Source: Clarkia xantiana subsp. parviflora (lineage: Eukaryota; Streptophyta; Magnoliopsida; Myrtales; Onagraceae). From it: DNA of 64,000 nucleotides. Every line of letters starts with the position of its first letter. Position 1 is the first letter of the stretch. The translations under genes and the position numbers were made by a program. Below the pieces are notes generated by a model. It searched no databases. It saw only the letters and a list, made by a program, of their open reading frames with translations, and had not been told where the DNA came from. The DNA lies in assembly GCA_036873135.1 (NCBI GenBank), contig JAPTYO010000001.1, forward strand, positions 41,750,774 to 41,814,773, written 5' to 3'. Of the stretch, positions 36,030 through 47,484 are shown piece by piece.

Positions 36030-36700
36030 AAGGATGTGAATAGATTAGTACGTTCACATACTTGATATAGTTGTTTGTTTGCGAAGTGTGGATAGATTAG
36101 TACATCCGACACTTGCAATTTTAAAGAGAAGGGGGAACTCTTAAGGAACCGCTTGTCCTTTTGATTTTCATAAGAAGATAGTTCCTTACGGAACCGTGGA
36201 TCTTCATTATGATATTTTGACAAGATGGTGGTTTCCTGAAGACCCGCACGCCTATCTTGTTTTTTGAGATGTGGATAGATTAGTACGTCCACATCGCTTG
36301 ATGATGGCTAAGTGTGGATAGATTAGTACGTCCGACACTTGCATTTGTTTGCGAGGGAGGATTCCTAAGGAAACGCTTGTCCCCCGACTTTTGCAAGGAT
36401 GTGAATAGATTAGTACGTCCACATCCTTGTACTGCGGCGAAGTGTGGATAGATTAGTACGTCCGACACTTGCATTTGTTTGCGAGGGAGGATTCCTAAGG
36501 AACCGCTTGTCCCCCGACTTTTTGCAAGGATGTGAATAGATTAGTACGTTCACATCCTTGTATTGTGGCGAAGTGTGGATAGATTAGTACATCCGACACT
36601 TGCATTTATTTGCGAGGGAGGATTCCTATGGAACCGCTTGTCCCCGACTTTTGGCAAGGATGTGGATAGATTAGTACGTCCACATCCTTGATGAAATTAT
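36030..36700. repeat. Tandem 130-bp repeats made of paired hairpins
   Basis: Three units start at 36310, 36440 and 36571 (period 130-131 bp); a more diverged stretch begins at about 36040. Each unit has one hairpin with arms AAGTGT/ACACTT and a second with arms GGATGTG/CACATCC. Both loops contain ATAGATTAGTAC. Some loop and arm bases vary, while the arms stay complementary. Confidence 0.85.
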
Positions 36701-36821
36701 TTTGTCTCCTTGCATGCGTCGCGCTCCCTCTGTTTTGAATACAGGCATGAGCTTTGCTTAGTCTTGCTTTGATATCTTTTTTTATGGCTTTTCTTGTTTT
36801 TTGCCCTTTCTGCGTGTATAG

Positions 36822-37589
36822 TTAGGGCCTTTGTTGATGATGTATGTGGCTTGTTCCTGGTTTTGGACCGGGGTAGCTTGCGCCTTGTTGGGGAAATTGC
36901 GCCTGCGTCGGGTTGTACTGAGAATATCCACCTTGATATCCCTGGAATGTCTGAGACGGCTGCCTCCAGGCTCCTTCATTGAATGGCCCTGCTTGGTAGG
37001 GTGTTTGGGAGTGCGAGAGCTCCTGTCTTGTCCCTTGTTGGGGGAACTGCCTGCTTTGCTGTGCATTCCCGTGAAAGGTCGGGGTTTTTGAGATTGTAGG
37101 GCCTCTCTGCTGAGGTGCATTCATTGGAGGCGCCTGCCTTGGTGGCGGGGGCATATTTGCTTGTTGCGCGGGAGGGGGCGGTGGCGCCCCGTATCCTTGG
37201 TTGCGCAGGGCCTCTCTCAGATGAAGCAGTTGTTCGAGTGCCGCCATCATTTCTGGGGTGACTGCAGGCGCAGCCTGTGCCCCTGGTGCCTGATTGTATG
37301 CCCCAGCATTTGGCATTCCGTATGGTTGCTCCTGCGTGTTGAAGGTTTGATGGGCAAAGCCTGGAGGAGCGTCGGTTTGCTGTGTGCCCCCTTGCGCGTT
37401 ACTCCGAGAGTGTACGCTTCTTGTTGGCATAGACGAGGCGACTGAGGCCTCGCTTTGGCTCTGCGGGGGGTCTCTCTGAGCTCTCTTCGGAGGAGGTCTC
37501 ATGCTTGACTCCGGGGCCGGAGTTTTCCTTGGACGTCCTGGTCCTCTTTTCTTCGTCTTAGTCGGCGGTGGCTGCTCGTTGCTTGCCAT
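36822..37589 (-). CDS. Gag-like low-complexity protein with AT-hook motif, 255 aa
   Basis: The ATG lies 38 bp inside the 5' LTR border, the position of gag. The protein starts with a basic segment containing an AT-hook-like KRGPGRPRK (about residues 14-22). It continues rich in Pro, Gln, Ala and Ser, with one short helical stretch (PEMMAALEQLLHLREAL). It has no cysteine, so no zinc knuckle, and I see no capsid domain. It resembles the Pro/Gln-rich N-terminal part of the polyprotein at 1-3180. It may be a shortened Gag N-terminus kept for RNA or DNA binding, or a relic. The frame is intact. Confidence 0.65.
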   Translation of the reverse strand: MASNEQPPPTKTKKRGPGRPRKTPAPESSMRPPPKRAQRDPPQSQSEASVASSMPTRSVHSRSNAQGGTQQTDAPPGFAHQTFNTQEQPYGMPNAGAYNQAPGAQAAPAVTPEMMAALEQLLHLREALRNQGYGAPPPPPAQQANMPPPPRQAPPMNAPQQRGPTISKTPTFHGNAQQSRQFPQQGTRQELSHSQTPYQAGPFNEGAWRQPSQTFQGYQGGYSQYNPTQAQFPQQGASYPGPKPGTSHIHHQQRP

Positions 37590-37610
37590 GCTTTTGGTCT
37601 TGTGGGTGAT

Positions 37611-37625
37611 CCACGGACGGCGCCA
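37611..37625 (-). other. Primer-binding site of the pol-less retroelement
   Basis: The minus strand reads TGGCGCCGTCCGTGG directly inside the 5' LTR. It differs by one base from the site of the left element over this stretch. Confidence 0.75.
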
Positions 37626-37627
37626 AG

Positions 37628-39170
37628 TGTTTCGACCAAGTTAACGCGGGCTGTCTGCTGAGTAACTTGTCGATGTCTTCGGGTTGGGTGCGAGCTTGTT
37701 AGGTAGGGCTGTCAAATTTACCCGCGACCCGCAAACGACCCGTTCACGGGTCGGGTCCGGGTGACCCCAAACACGCCAACGGGTCAATTACGGGTCAACC
37801 CGTTAATGACCCGTTGAGGCCGGGCCGGGTACGGGTTTAGGGCAATGACCCGTACCCGGCCCGTGACCTGTGTAAATATCGTTTTTTTTTATTTAATTCC
37901 TAAATTCAAATTTAATTCTAAATTTCTAAATTCTAAAACACTTCAGGTAGACTGCTTAACTGCACAAACATAATTAGCAATTTTCCGTATTTTTGTTCAT
38001 CACGTGACCCATTTCGTCCAAATTATAAATAGAAATCCTAATGAAACTAACAATTTGTAAAAATATGAAACTTGTACTACCAAAGTATATTTTAAAGAAA
38101 TTAGCAATCTATTCAAAGGATAATTAGCATTCTGTATTTGTAGTAAATCTGAATTATATAACAAATCGATTTCTCAACGGTTAAATTAGTCATAGACTCA
38201 TATAGTCATATTGAGATTTATGCCCGATCTTATAGCTAAGAAATCTACTAAGTCGACTTCATTTTAACCAAATACATTATCAAATGGCTACCTTAGTTCA
38301 AGTATCTACAAATGGCTATCTCCATTAAGATTTTCGTATAATTTAATGAAATGGTTACGTTACATATCCAGCACGTAGTGAAAAAAAAAAAAAAAAAATT
38401 GCTAGCACATATGTTTGACCCGGGTCACGGGTCACGGGTTGTGACCCGTTGACAGGCCTATTGTTAGGGCCAAGTCCGTCTCCTAGGGTCGTGCACGGGC
38501 CTTTGGCTTCGTCTTCAAAATCGCACTAAGTCCTTCGGGCTCTCTCGCTGACTGTCCGTCCGTACCTGCAAGAGGAGCATTACCGAGCAACTCCCGTGGA
38601 GAGGGGGGAGGTGCTTGGTGCGCTCACTCCGACGGTCAACATTAGACAGTTCTAGAGAGAGAAAGTTAGAGAGAGGTCAGAGCTCTCCTCAATTCTCACC
38701 CAAAGTGACTTGAAAATGTTTACCCCCAAGGTGGCTATTTATAGGCAACCTTGGACCGTAAGCCGGTTTTGACCCGGTTCAATGTGGAAATGTGAACCGG
38801 GATGCAGGGGAGAGCTTTGGGAAGAGGACTCTGACGCGCGTCTCAGGCGGCTGTCACGAGCGGGACGCGCGCGCCTTGTAACGGGGGGTCCCCGACGTAT
38901 AGGAGTTAGTTGAAAATCGGGTCTCCGTATACATCCAGGACAAAAAAAGGGGGGTGTGCGCGACACCCCCGGGGTGCAAAGCTTACCCGGAATTCCGGGC
39001 AAGCCTAGGCTTACCCGGAAATTCCGGGTAAGCCCCCCGGGGGTGCCGGGCAAGTTTGCGACTTGCCCGGTTTCCCCGGGTTAGCTCGAAATCGGGTTTT
39101 TCGTGGGTTTCGTGCGTGTACGAGGTCCGAATAATTTAAAACCGAGCCCGAATCATGCGTATATCCATCA
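37628..39170 (-). repeat. 5' LTR split by a hAT insertion
   Basis: It is identical in ends and length to the 3' LTR once the insertion 37704-38460 and one 8-bp duplication are removed. Differences from the 3' LTR are at the GATGT-TTCGGG, ATTAGA-AGTTC and ACACCCC-GGGG sites. Confidence 0.92.
37704..38460. mobile_element. Non-autonomous hAT element with perfect 8-bp duplication
   Basis: Ends are TAGGGCTGTCAA and, on the other strand, TAGGCCTGTCAA. TTGTTAGG is repeated on both sides (37696-37703, 38461-38468). Sub-terminal repeats of GACCCG/CGGGTC fill the ends. It is 757 bp, with no transposase. It is younger than the retroelement it interrupts. Confidence 0.92.
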
Positions 39171-39175
39171 AGCCT

Positions 39176-39790
39176 AAACATTACCTAACAATATATATGA
39201 CATATGACACCACGACTAACACATTCCTTTCGGTGAAAAAAAGAAGGGTAATATATGTGATAAAGTAGAAACATATATCTTAAAATAGAACTCATTTTTA
39301 CCATGGGTATATGTATGTGTTTTCATTTAATAATTAAAGTTCCACACAAACTAAAACTTATTAAAAAAAAATCTTTCATATCAAGTTCCCATTTAATCCA
39401 TGCTATAAAGTCTTGGAATAGAAACACCACATAAATGGACCTCGCTTCGGTCACGCAGCGGAATCGTCCCGCTTTCCGTAAATAGTAAGGCCAGAAAGCG
39501 GTTATATGTGTCTTAAATAAATAAAATTAAATAAAAATGTATAATTACTTATTCTACAGGTTGCAGGTTTTTTTTTTTTTTTCACTTTTAGCTTCAATTA
39601 TTCATAACCTATCGTTTTATAAGACCAAATGATTCACGGTCAGTTGTGTTGCATTCGTTATTTTACGAGTTTCAATTCAAGACCCATATTGATATATTTA
39701 TTGTAATGTATTCAGTTCACAACTGTCTAACAAGTCACACGTGCCTAAGTTCTATTATTTTTTTAAAAATGTACATGCTTAAATTATGTT
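39176..39790. other. AT-rich spacer, nothing recognised
   Basis: No gene was recognised; a poly-T run is at about 39570-39582. Confidence 0.4.
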
Positions 39791-39798
39791 TTTAACGC

Positions 39799-40288
39799 TA
39801 GGGCTATAAACGAGTCGAGTCGAGTATCTGACAAGCTCGACTCGACTCGACTCATTTTACTCGAGCTCGAACTCGACCGAGCCTTAATATTTTGAGCTCG
39901 AGCTCGACTCGGTGCCATACTCGACGAGTTCGAGCTCGACTCGATAAAGTTTTTTAAAAAAAACAATTAATTAATAAATGGTGTATTTTAGCTCGAGCTC
40001 GAACTCGACTCGATTAGGCTTTTGAATCGAGCTCGAAGTCGACTTGAACTCAACATATACAGTATAATATTTATTATTTAAAAATCGAAAACTTGAGCTC
40101 GAACTCGACTTGAATAGGAAAAAGAAAAAAGTTCGATTAGGCTCGCGAGCCTCTCGAGTCGAGTACCAATGAACTCGAACTCAACTCAGCTTTAGAAAAA
40201 GCTCGACTAAACTCGGCGAGTCGAATTCGAATATCGACTGAGCCGATCTCGAGCAGCTCCAAGTAGCTTGACTCGTTTACACCCCATA
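39799..40288. mobile_element. hAT-like element made of AGCTCGA/TCGAGCT repeats
   Basis: The left end is TAGGGCTATAAACGAGTCGAG. The right end, on the other strand, is TATGGGGTGTAAACGAGTCAAG. Flanks TTTAACGC (39791-39798) and CTTAACGC (40289-40296) match in 7 of 8 bases. The interior is almost all self-complementary CTCGA words. Confidence 0.7.
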
Positions 40289-40355
40289 CTTAACGCATTC
40301 AAATTTTACAACTCAATTAAAAATCGAGTGTTAACACATTAATCAATGTAACGTG

Positions 40356-40600
40356 TAGGGCTGTAAACGAGTCGAGTCGAGCTGAGTATCTGGCAAGCTC
40401 GACTCGACTAGACTAGACTCGTTGTACTCGAGCTCGAGCTCGAACTCGACCGAACATAAATTTTTCAAACTCTTGCTTGACTAGGTGTCATACTCGACGA
40501 GCTCATTCTCGGCTCGACTTGACTCGCAAACTTTAAATTGTTCAATTAAATCATAAAATTGTGTATCTTAGATCGAGCTCGAACTCAGTTTGAATTGAAT
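40356..40600. mobile_element. Truncated copy of the preceding hAT-like element
   Basis: It starts TAGGGCTGTAAACGAGTCGAG and runs through the same CTCGA-rich text, but the right end is missing. Confidence 0.6.
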
Positions 40601-42979
40601 ATATATATTATGCTAGTTAGATATATTATGTTATATATAAACTTTTGTTAAGTTGTATATATTATAAAGCCTCTATATAAATATTTCGTCAAAGTAATGT
40701 AAATATAATATCAAATTAAAATTTTAAAATAAATATTCTCACAAATATAATAATTATATGTAAATGTAATTTTGTATTAATTAGTCATGGTTTGATTTAA
40801 AAAATTAATATATGTAGTAATATTATTTATAATATAAACTCGGGTGTAGTTTATAATTTTGCGAAAACTAACATGTGTAATATAACTTATAATATAAAAA
40901 ATAATGTAATTTATATTTAAAAAACAAATTAAAATAATTTTTATTTTTTAAGACATTTTATTATTTTGTCTTAAATAACCTTCTTGATAGGTTACAAGTT
41001 TAAATAATTAAATTATTTTCTAAGTTATTATAATAAACTTTCCTTTTTTATTTAAAATTACTATTTTTAATAGGCGTGACCATTCCGCAGCGGGATATAA
41101 GAATTTTCCCCACATAAATACATAATGGTAACCTGCAAGTTACAACAGTAATAATAATACTTCAAACTACGTGTTATAACTACCACTGTGAGTGCTACGA
41201 ATTTGTGGAAGAGAATAGTTCCATCATTTTTTTTTAATTATGTGTAAATTATATAGCTAAGATAAAATATTTGAAAGAATTTGTAGTTTTTTTTGTTATA
41301 AAGATTGCTTCCGCAATTTTGGATCGATATGTTAAAGTTAAAGTCCTATTAAATAAGGCATTTTTAGTGAAATTAGAACTTAGTTCGCTCATGATATCAC
41401 AATTCACTTTACCAATCGATTCAATCGACCTTGAATTTAATAGCTGAAATTTTGTCGACAAGTGAACTATTAATTAGCAAACAGTAAAAAAAAAAAAAAA
41501 ACCTAACAAAATAAGTGAATAAGTGAATAAGTAACCAAAAAAGAAATCAGCTAACTAGCTCATTAACCGCAAATTCAATTAGCAGTTTGATATATATAGT
41601 CATTGGGCTACCGCTTAGTTATTGGGCTTTTGATCTTAATATAGGATCCTGGCCCAAATTTAGGCAGTACTTACTTAGTCTACTTGTTTGGGTTTGCTTT
41701 AGTTGTGGGCTTCTGTGGTTAGATAATAGAACGTAACACACTTCTATTATATTTATTCCACACATATTCAATTGCACTAAATCAATTTATAAGAGGTAAA
41801 ATACTAATAATAAATATTTTCTAATTCCCATACAATAGAGTGTTAATAGATGCAAATATTTCTTTAAGGGTTGACAAAACTAATTTGATAAAGAAAGTTT
41901 GTAAAAGAACATATCAACACGTTTAAAAATAAAAAAAAAATTTAAATAAATTTAAAATCGTGCATCACTGTTAAAATCTTAATATATATTCATAAATTTA
42001 ATACTTTTATTAAAGAGCTTATTATTAAACAGATTTTCAAAAGAAAAAAATCACAAAATTAAATACACCGAATACACATATCAAATAAAAATAATGAGAC
42101 AAGTTATCTATATGCCACTTAATCTTGATGGAAATGTTATGCTCTAGCCACCTACATTAAGAAATTCCGTACATGACAACAGCCCCACTTTCCATTACTC
42201 AAATTTTGATTGGACTATCGATATTAAATTATTATTTACTGGAACCAATTGCCAAAAAAGAATATCAATTACTTGTTGAAAACTCAGAAAAATAACAGAT
42301 AAATAATAATAAAAGAGTATATCTTGACATATTTTATTTTTAGCGTAAATATCTCGGTATATTGGCGTGCGTCCCCTCGCTTTGCTGACTATTATGTTAC
42401 ACCCGGCTCATGCATATATTTGCTAAATTAGTCAAAGAGAAACCATAAAATATAATTTACCGCTTATTCATCTATTAATTAGAATTTCGTCTCGGGTTTT
42501 GAAAAAAATATATATATTTATAGGAAATATTTTACTCTATATAAATAGATCTGATGCGTGTATAAATTATTTTAAGTATGAAACAGTTAGTGACATTGTC
42601 ATCTTAATAGGGATCAGTACACTCGCGTTTTAAAAAAAAAATCGAATAAAGCATTGTTATGTGTACGGGGAATTTACCAAAAAATTATGTTTACAATGAG
42701 ATAAATGAGAGGAAAATAAAAGAACTTAGAGAAAGTGTTACCATTTCAAAAGAATATTTTCTTAAACCATAAATTAATATAATCACTCTGTGCACCGGGC
42801 GCAGGCACGACTTGTTCCTTAACACCCACCATACTCGTGTGGCGGGCTGTCACTCAGACGAAGCCGTATTTCCCTTATAGCAGCCTCCAAGTGAGACCAA
42901 GAGCCACTTCTCCTCTCCCCAACAGAGATTCGATCGCCATTTCCAATTCGCCGCCGGCAGCTAAATTCCAGCGACGACG
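40601..42979. other. AT-rich spacer and promoter region of the PDH E1-alpha gene
   Basis: No gene was recognised in 40601-42780. From about 42790 the base composition rises toward the coding start at 42980, consistent with a 5' UTR. Confidence 0.5.
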
Positions 42980-45900
42980 ATGGCTCTATCTCGATTGGCA
43001 TCCTCCTCTTCCCGCCGCGATCTGCTAAGCCCCCTGGCGGCTTCCCTCTTCCGCCGCCAGATCTCCACCGATACCACGCCTATCACCGTCGAGACCTCCA
43101 TCCCCTTCTCCGCTCACAAATGCGACACCCCGTCGCGATCTGTCGAGACGTCTCCCCAGGAGCTAATGACTTTCTTCCGTGAGATGGCTCTCATGCGGCG
43201 GATGGAGATCGCCGCCGATTCTCTCTACAAGGCCAAGCTGATCCGTGGATTCTGCCATCTATACGACGGACAGGAGGCCGTCAGCATTGGGATGGAGGCC
43301 GCGATTACTAAGAAGGATTGCATAATTACTTCCTACCGTGATCACTGCACCTTCCTTGGACGTGGCGGCTCGCTTTTGCAGGTCTACTCTGAGCTCATGG
43401 GGCGGCGTGGTGGTTGCTCCAAGGGAAAAGGAGGATCAATGCATTTCTATAAGAAGGAGAATGGTTTCTATGGCGGCCACGGAATTGTTGGGGCTCAAAT
43501 CCCGCTTGGTATTGGATTGTCATTCGCGCAGAAGTACTCCAAGGATGAGAATGTGACTTTTGCTCTATATGGTGATGGTGCTGCTAACCAGGGGCAATTG
43601 TTCGAGGCTCTAAACATAGCTTGTCTTTGGGACCTGCCTGCTATTCTGGTTTGCGAAAACAACCACTGTAAGTAATAAATAGCAACTTTTTAATGGATCA
43701 TTGAGGAATCTGGACTGTTTGAACATTCGATTTGATTGATTTTAGCATGTCTTACTCTTAATTGATGGTTTTTATATGCAAGGTATATGCATTTACTGGT
43801 GTTGATAGATTGCTGATTACATGATATTAATGCTGTAATTCACTTAGCATTGAGCAGTGAAAGATTCCCTGTAGAAGATCAAATATTCTTTGGAGGTTAC
43901 TTTAGTTCTAAAAGAATAACGGCAATATACTCAGAATCTACTTGCAATAACATTGACAAGTGACAACCTGAGTTGCTTATACTTAGGTTGAACAGTCTAA
44001 CGTGTGTTTAACATTACATAGAATGAGGATTAAAATGCAAACTACTTTCTCGTCTTTTGGAACAGAGATTCAAACTATAATGGGTGTTGCTTTACTTACT
44101 CTTGGTACTGGCTCAGCTTAATTAACCGAAATGAAATGTTTCATCTTGCTAGATGGAATGGGAACTGCAGAGTGGAGAGCAGCAAAGAGCCCAGCATATT
44201 ACAAGCGTGGTGATTATGCCCCGGGGTTGAAGGTAATGTAGAAGATAAAAGAAATTCTTTTGTTTTTTTCTTTTGGATTCTTTAAGGTTGATTGCCTCTT
44301 TAAGAACTGGTTACACCATGGCACTGAATTAACAATCACTATAGTGTTGCTAATCCTTTAGACCTTTGCTATTCGGATCTTGCTTTTCTTATATATATAT
44401 AATTCGTATACTTCAGGGGACTAGTTGAGTTAACACTCTATTAATTTGTGGTTCTTTTTCCTTGGTCTGTTGGCTCATCTAAATATGTCCCGATTTCCTC
44501 ATCCCAGCCCGCTTTTTGGACTGTGTTTTCCATATACAATCAGCTTAGTCTGTTTAAGTTTAAACCGGCAAATTCATCTACGATTTCATATAAACCTACA
44601 ATAACTTTACATTTTCTTCTAAAAATACCACCCAACATTGGTTCTTATTTATCTTTGCTCCTACCAATCCCTAAAAGAATAGTTTGGCAAACCATGTGTC
44701 CCAAAATTTCACTATATCGTTTTACTTTTATCAATGTTCTTTATTTGGGCCACGATATCCTACTTATTTTTCCTTTTCGCTTTTCTTGGGTGGATGGTCA
44801 ATAAGCTGCTGGCTTCTCATAATACTACTTGAAGTCATTTTATCCAAATGCTTCATCTGGGAACTTCATTTTCTAACAATTTCAGCATTAGAGTGAATAT
44901 ATTTTGTCAACTTTTGTGGCAAGACCATGATCTCTCTACTGCATAAATTTCTTTTGAAGTTCAGTTGTTCCTTAAGAACGCTCTTCTATCTGTTAATGCT
45001 TCTAGGACGATCGGCCGCTACATGTGGATTAGATAGTCGTTATTGAGTTTGGGCAAGAAAACACTTCAAGACTTTCTGAAGTTACATTTTTATACCAAGC
45101 AGCACACAGCTTACTAGTTATGACCTGAAAGACAAATAGAAGTTTCTGCCTACTAATCATGGCCCTCCAATTTAACAGTCGTATTCGGGTCTCATACAAA
45201 GTAACCATGAATTAACAGAATATCCTAATCTTGAATTTTTTTTTTTTGGAGTATTGTACTTTATATCCAAGAGAGAGCTTTCATCTACAGGCGCCTGAGA
45301 CTCAGCATCTGGTTAACCGCTATTCATGGGTTAGGTATCATCAATGAGATAATGGCAAGGGAGTAGGTGATTTGAACTAGTCAACTAAAGTGATGAGGTT
45401 TTTTTTGGTAGATATAGTGTGATGCGAAAGCGGTACAGACCGAATAAGTTATAACCTGAAGCACAAACAGAAGTTTCCACCAATTGACCCTAGTCTCCAA
45501 TTTAACAAGAGCTTTCAAGTTCAGGGAATAATTAAGATACAGCATATATCCGAACTTTAAACATATTGTTTATTTTTTAGAACTTTTAATTTATAGACCA
45601 GAGAGAGCTGTTATTAAACCCGTATACAACCTAACCCTCTTATTTGTACCTCAGTTTTCTGCTGAGATGATTGTGTGAGTCGTAGATCTTAGTAAGACTT
45701 TTGCATTATTCGGTCAATGTAAGGTAGTGATCATAGTTTCCATCTAGATTACTCGCTGATAGTCCGTTTCTGCTACTAGATTGGGGTTCTTCCTCTATCA
45801 GGGAAGTGTTTGGTTAGAAGTTTTGGGCATTTCCAACATTCTTGTGTGAACCAGTTAGGTTTACTGTTCTGTTCCAGTAGGAATTCCCACCAAATCCCAA

Positions 45901-47102
45901 TACACTTACTTTGAATCACAGATGCCTAATTCTGGATCTGGAGAAAATGCATGAAGAACCAATTTCTTTTGATGACTGTTTATCGTACTGATGAAAGGTG
46001 CTAAACATTTAGTACCTCGGCTCCTTAATGATTTTGTTGTATGCCATTTTGCCAGGAACCTCCAGTTCTAGTAACTGGTTCAGACTCTTTCTTGACTGAT
46101 GAGTGTAATGCCTGCATATAACTTGCTTGTGTCGTAAAAGGGGTTTCTTTGGCTTTGTGCAGGTGGATGGTATGGATGCTTTGGCAGTGAAACAGGCATG
46201 CAAATTCGCCAAGGAGCATGCATTGAAGAATGGTCCTATCGTAAGTGATCAGTGTTTTGTAATTCTAAGCATGAGAAGTTGGATTGGCCATTTTGTGTTC
46301 GGATGATGCATCTCAAAAGACCTAGCATCTTACCTATTTAACCTGCTTTCGTTTGTGTTTCTCTGTCAGATTCTTGAGATGGACACGTACAGATACCACG
46401 GTCACTCCATGTCAGACCCTGGCAGCACTTACCGAACCAGGGATGAGGTTAGCGGCGTAAGACAGGTAAATAACTAAACATGCAGTTCTTGATTGATTCA
46501 TTCGCGGGTATTACTTTATCTGTTACGTAATTCTTCCCTGTTGTCATTTGGGTGGCTCGCTTGCTTTTAGGAACGTGATCCAATTGAAAGAATAAGGAAG
46601 CTCGTTTTGGGTCTTGACCTAGCTACCGAGAAAGAGCTCAAGGTATGCATAGTTATCATCCTCTCTCGAAAATCACATACTGAAGTGGATTCATCTCATG
46701 TTCGGTTTGCTATTCACAGGATATTGAGAAGGAAGTGAGAAAAGAGGTTGATGAAGCCATTGCTCTGGCAAAGGTAAGAAGCATCTGATCAAATCAAAGC
46801 ATTTCTGGTCATTATCAGTGTTCATAATGGTCGGTTCAATCCGGGTTTTTTTATTACAGGAGAGCGCAGTGCCAGATGACTCTGAACTGTTCACTGATAT
46901 CTATAAGAAAGGATATGGAACTGAGGTAATTAACTCCTCTTCACACACACTATCTGATCTATCATTGTTGCATCCCATTTGATTGTCAATAGTTTACACG
47001 AGTATTTGCCCGTTCGGAGTTTTGATCATGATTGAAAGTTGCAAATGGAAATTACAGGCATATGGAGCAGATAGAAAAGAAGTAAGAGTTGCGCTTCCGT
47101 GA
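42980..47102 (+). CDS. PDH-E1 ALPHA: Pyruvate dehydrogenase E1 component subunit alpha, mitochondrial, 392 aa, eight exons
   Basis: Exons are 42980-43667, 44153-44232, 46163-46240, 46370-46465, 46571-46642, 46720-46773, 46860-46925 and 47058-47102, all with GT-AG introns; the joined frame is 1179 bp. With the beta subunit the enzyme decarboxylates pyruvate and passes the acetyl group to E2 lipoamide in the mitochondrial matrix. Residues 1-30 are rich in Ser, Arg and Leu without acids until RRD (12-14), as in mitochondrial targeting peptides. The thiamine-diphosphate motif runs from GDG (198-200) to NN (227-228). The phosphorylation loop [11 protein letters not shown] (291-301) contains the regulatory serine (295) used by PDH kinase. 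Length matches plant homologues. The E1-alpha family of plastids differs in sequence, and the C-terminus (KEVRVALP) fits the mitochondrial form. Intron 2 is 1930 bp and holds a diverged duplication. A poly(A) signal AATAAA is at about 47175. Confidence 0.97.
45110..45600. repeat. Diverged direct duplication within PDH intron 2
   Basis: Phrases around 45118-45175 and 45448-45505 match (TTATGACCTGAA-ACAAATAGAAGTTTC against TTATAACCTGAAGCACAAACAGAAGTTTC, with CTCCAATTTAACA after each), at a spacing of about 330 bp. AGAGAGAGCT also recurs at 45272 and 45602. Confidence 0.6.
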
Positions 47103-47484
47103 TTCGGAAAGTTATGGTCCGACCTTTCGGGTTCGATTTTTAAGTTTGTTCATCCATTCAGAGGAGGAAAACTCAATAAAAAGCATGCCTTCAAATTTGG
47201 TTTCCATGATGAAATGAAATTACATTGATTTTGATTTGATTCAGAGGCTACATATATTCCAGTTTGTGACCATGTTAAATGTTTACTGCATATACACAAT
47301 GATGTGGTTTTTTGCTCATAGAGTCATAGTTGGTGACAACAGTATGCGTGCCCTCACGTGGAAAGATTGATTTCGGCATCTACCCGAATTAACTCACGTG
47401 TTTGGGCCCATTATGTTAGCATTTTACTATTTTAGTCCGGTGCTTACTAATCATAATATTATGTTATGGGGTGGGTTGTCCTCC

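Larger units (their letters stand above)
30648..39170 (-). mobile_element. Complete, young, pol-less LTR retroelement (Tat-like) with antisense gene
   Basis: LTRs are 30648-31425 (3') and 37628-39170 (5', including a 757-bp hAT insertion and its extra 8-bp duplication). Without the insertion both LTRs are exactly 778 bp and differ at three positions by my reading. AGCCT flanks the element on both sides (30643-30647, 39171-39175). The primer site is next to the 5' LTR, and a purine tract (31426-31440) is next to the 3' LTR. The ~6.2-kb interior has no protease, reverse transcriptase or integrase on either strand. It holds a sense Gag-like ORF (37589-36822), two hairpin-repeat arrays, and a multi-exon antisense gene. 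It must use enzymes of an autonomous relative; the family at 1-4019 shares its primer site, LTR ends and TATA-region motif. Confidence 0.92.

Noticed and set aside
36030..36700. Regular repeats with spacers that look a little like a CRISPR array
   Set aside because: The DNA is plant nuclear, units are 130 bp with internal hairpins, spacers are themselves repeated, and the array lies within an LTR element.
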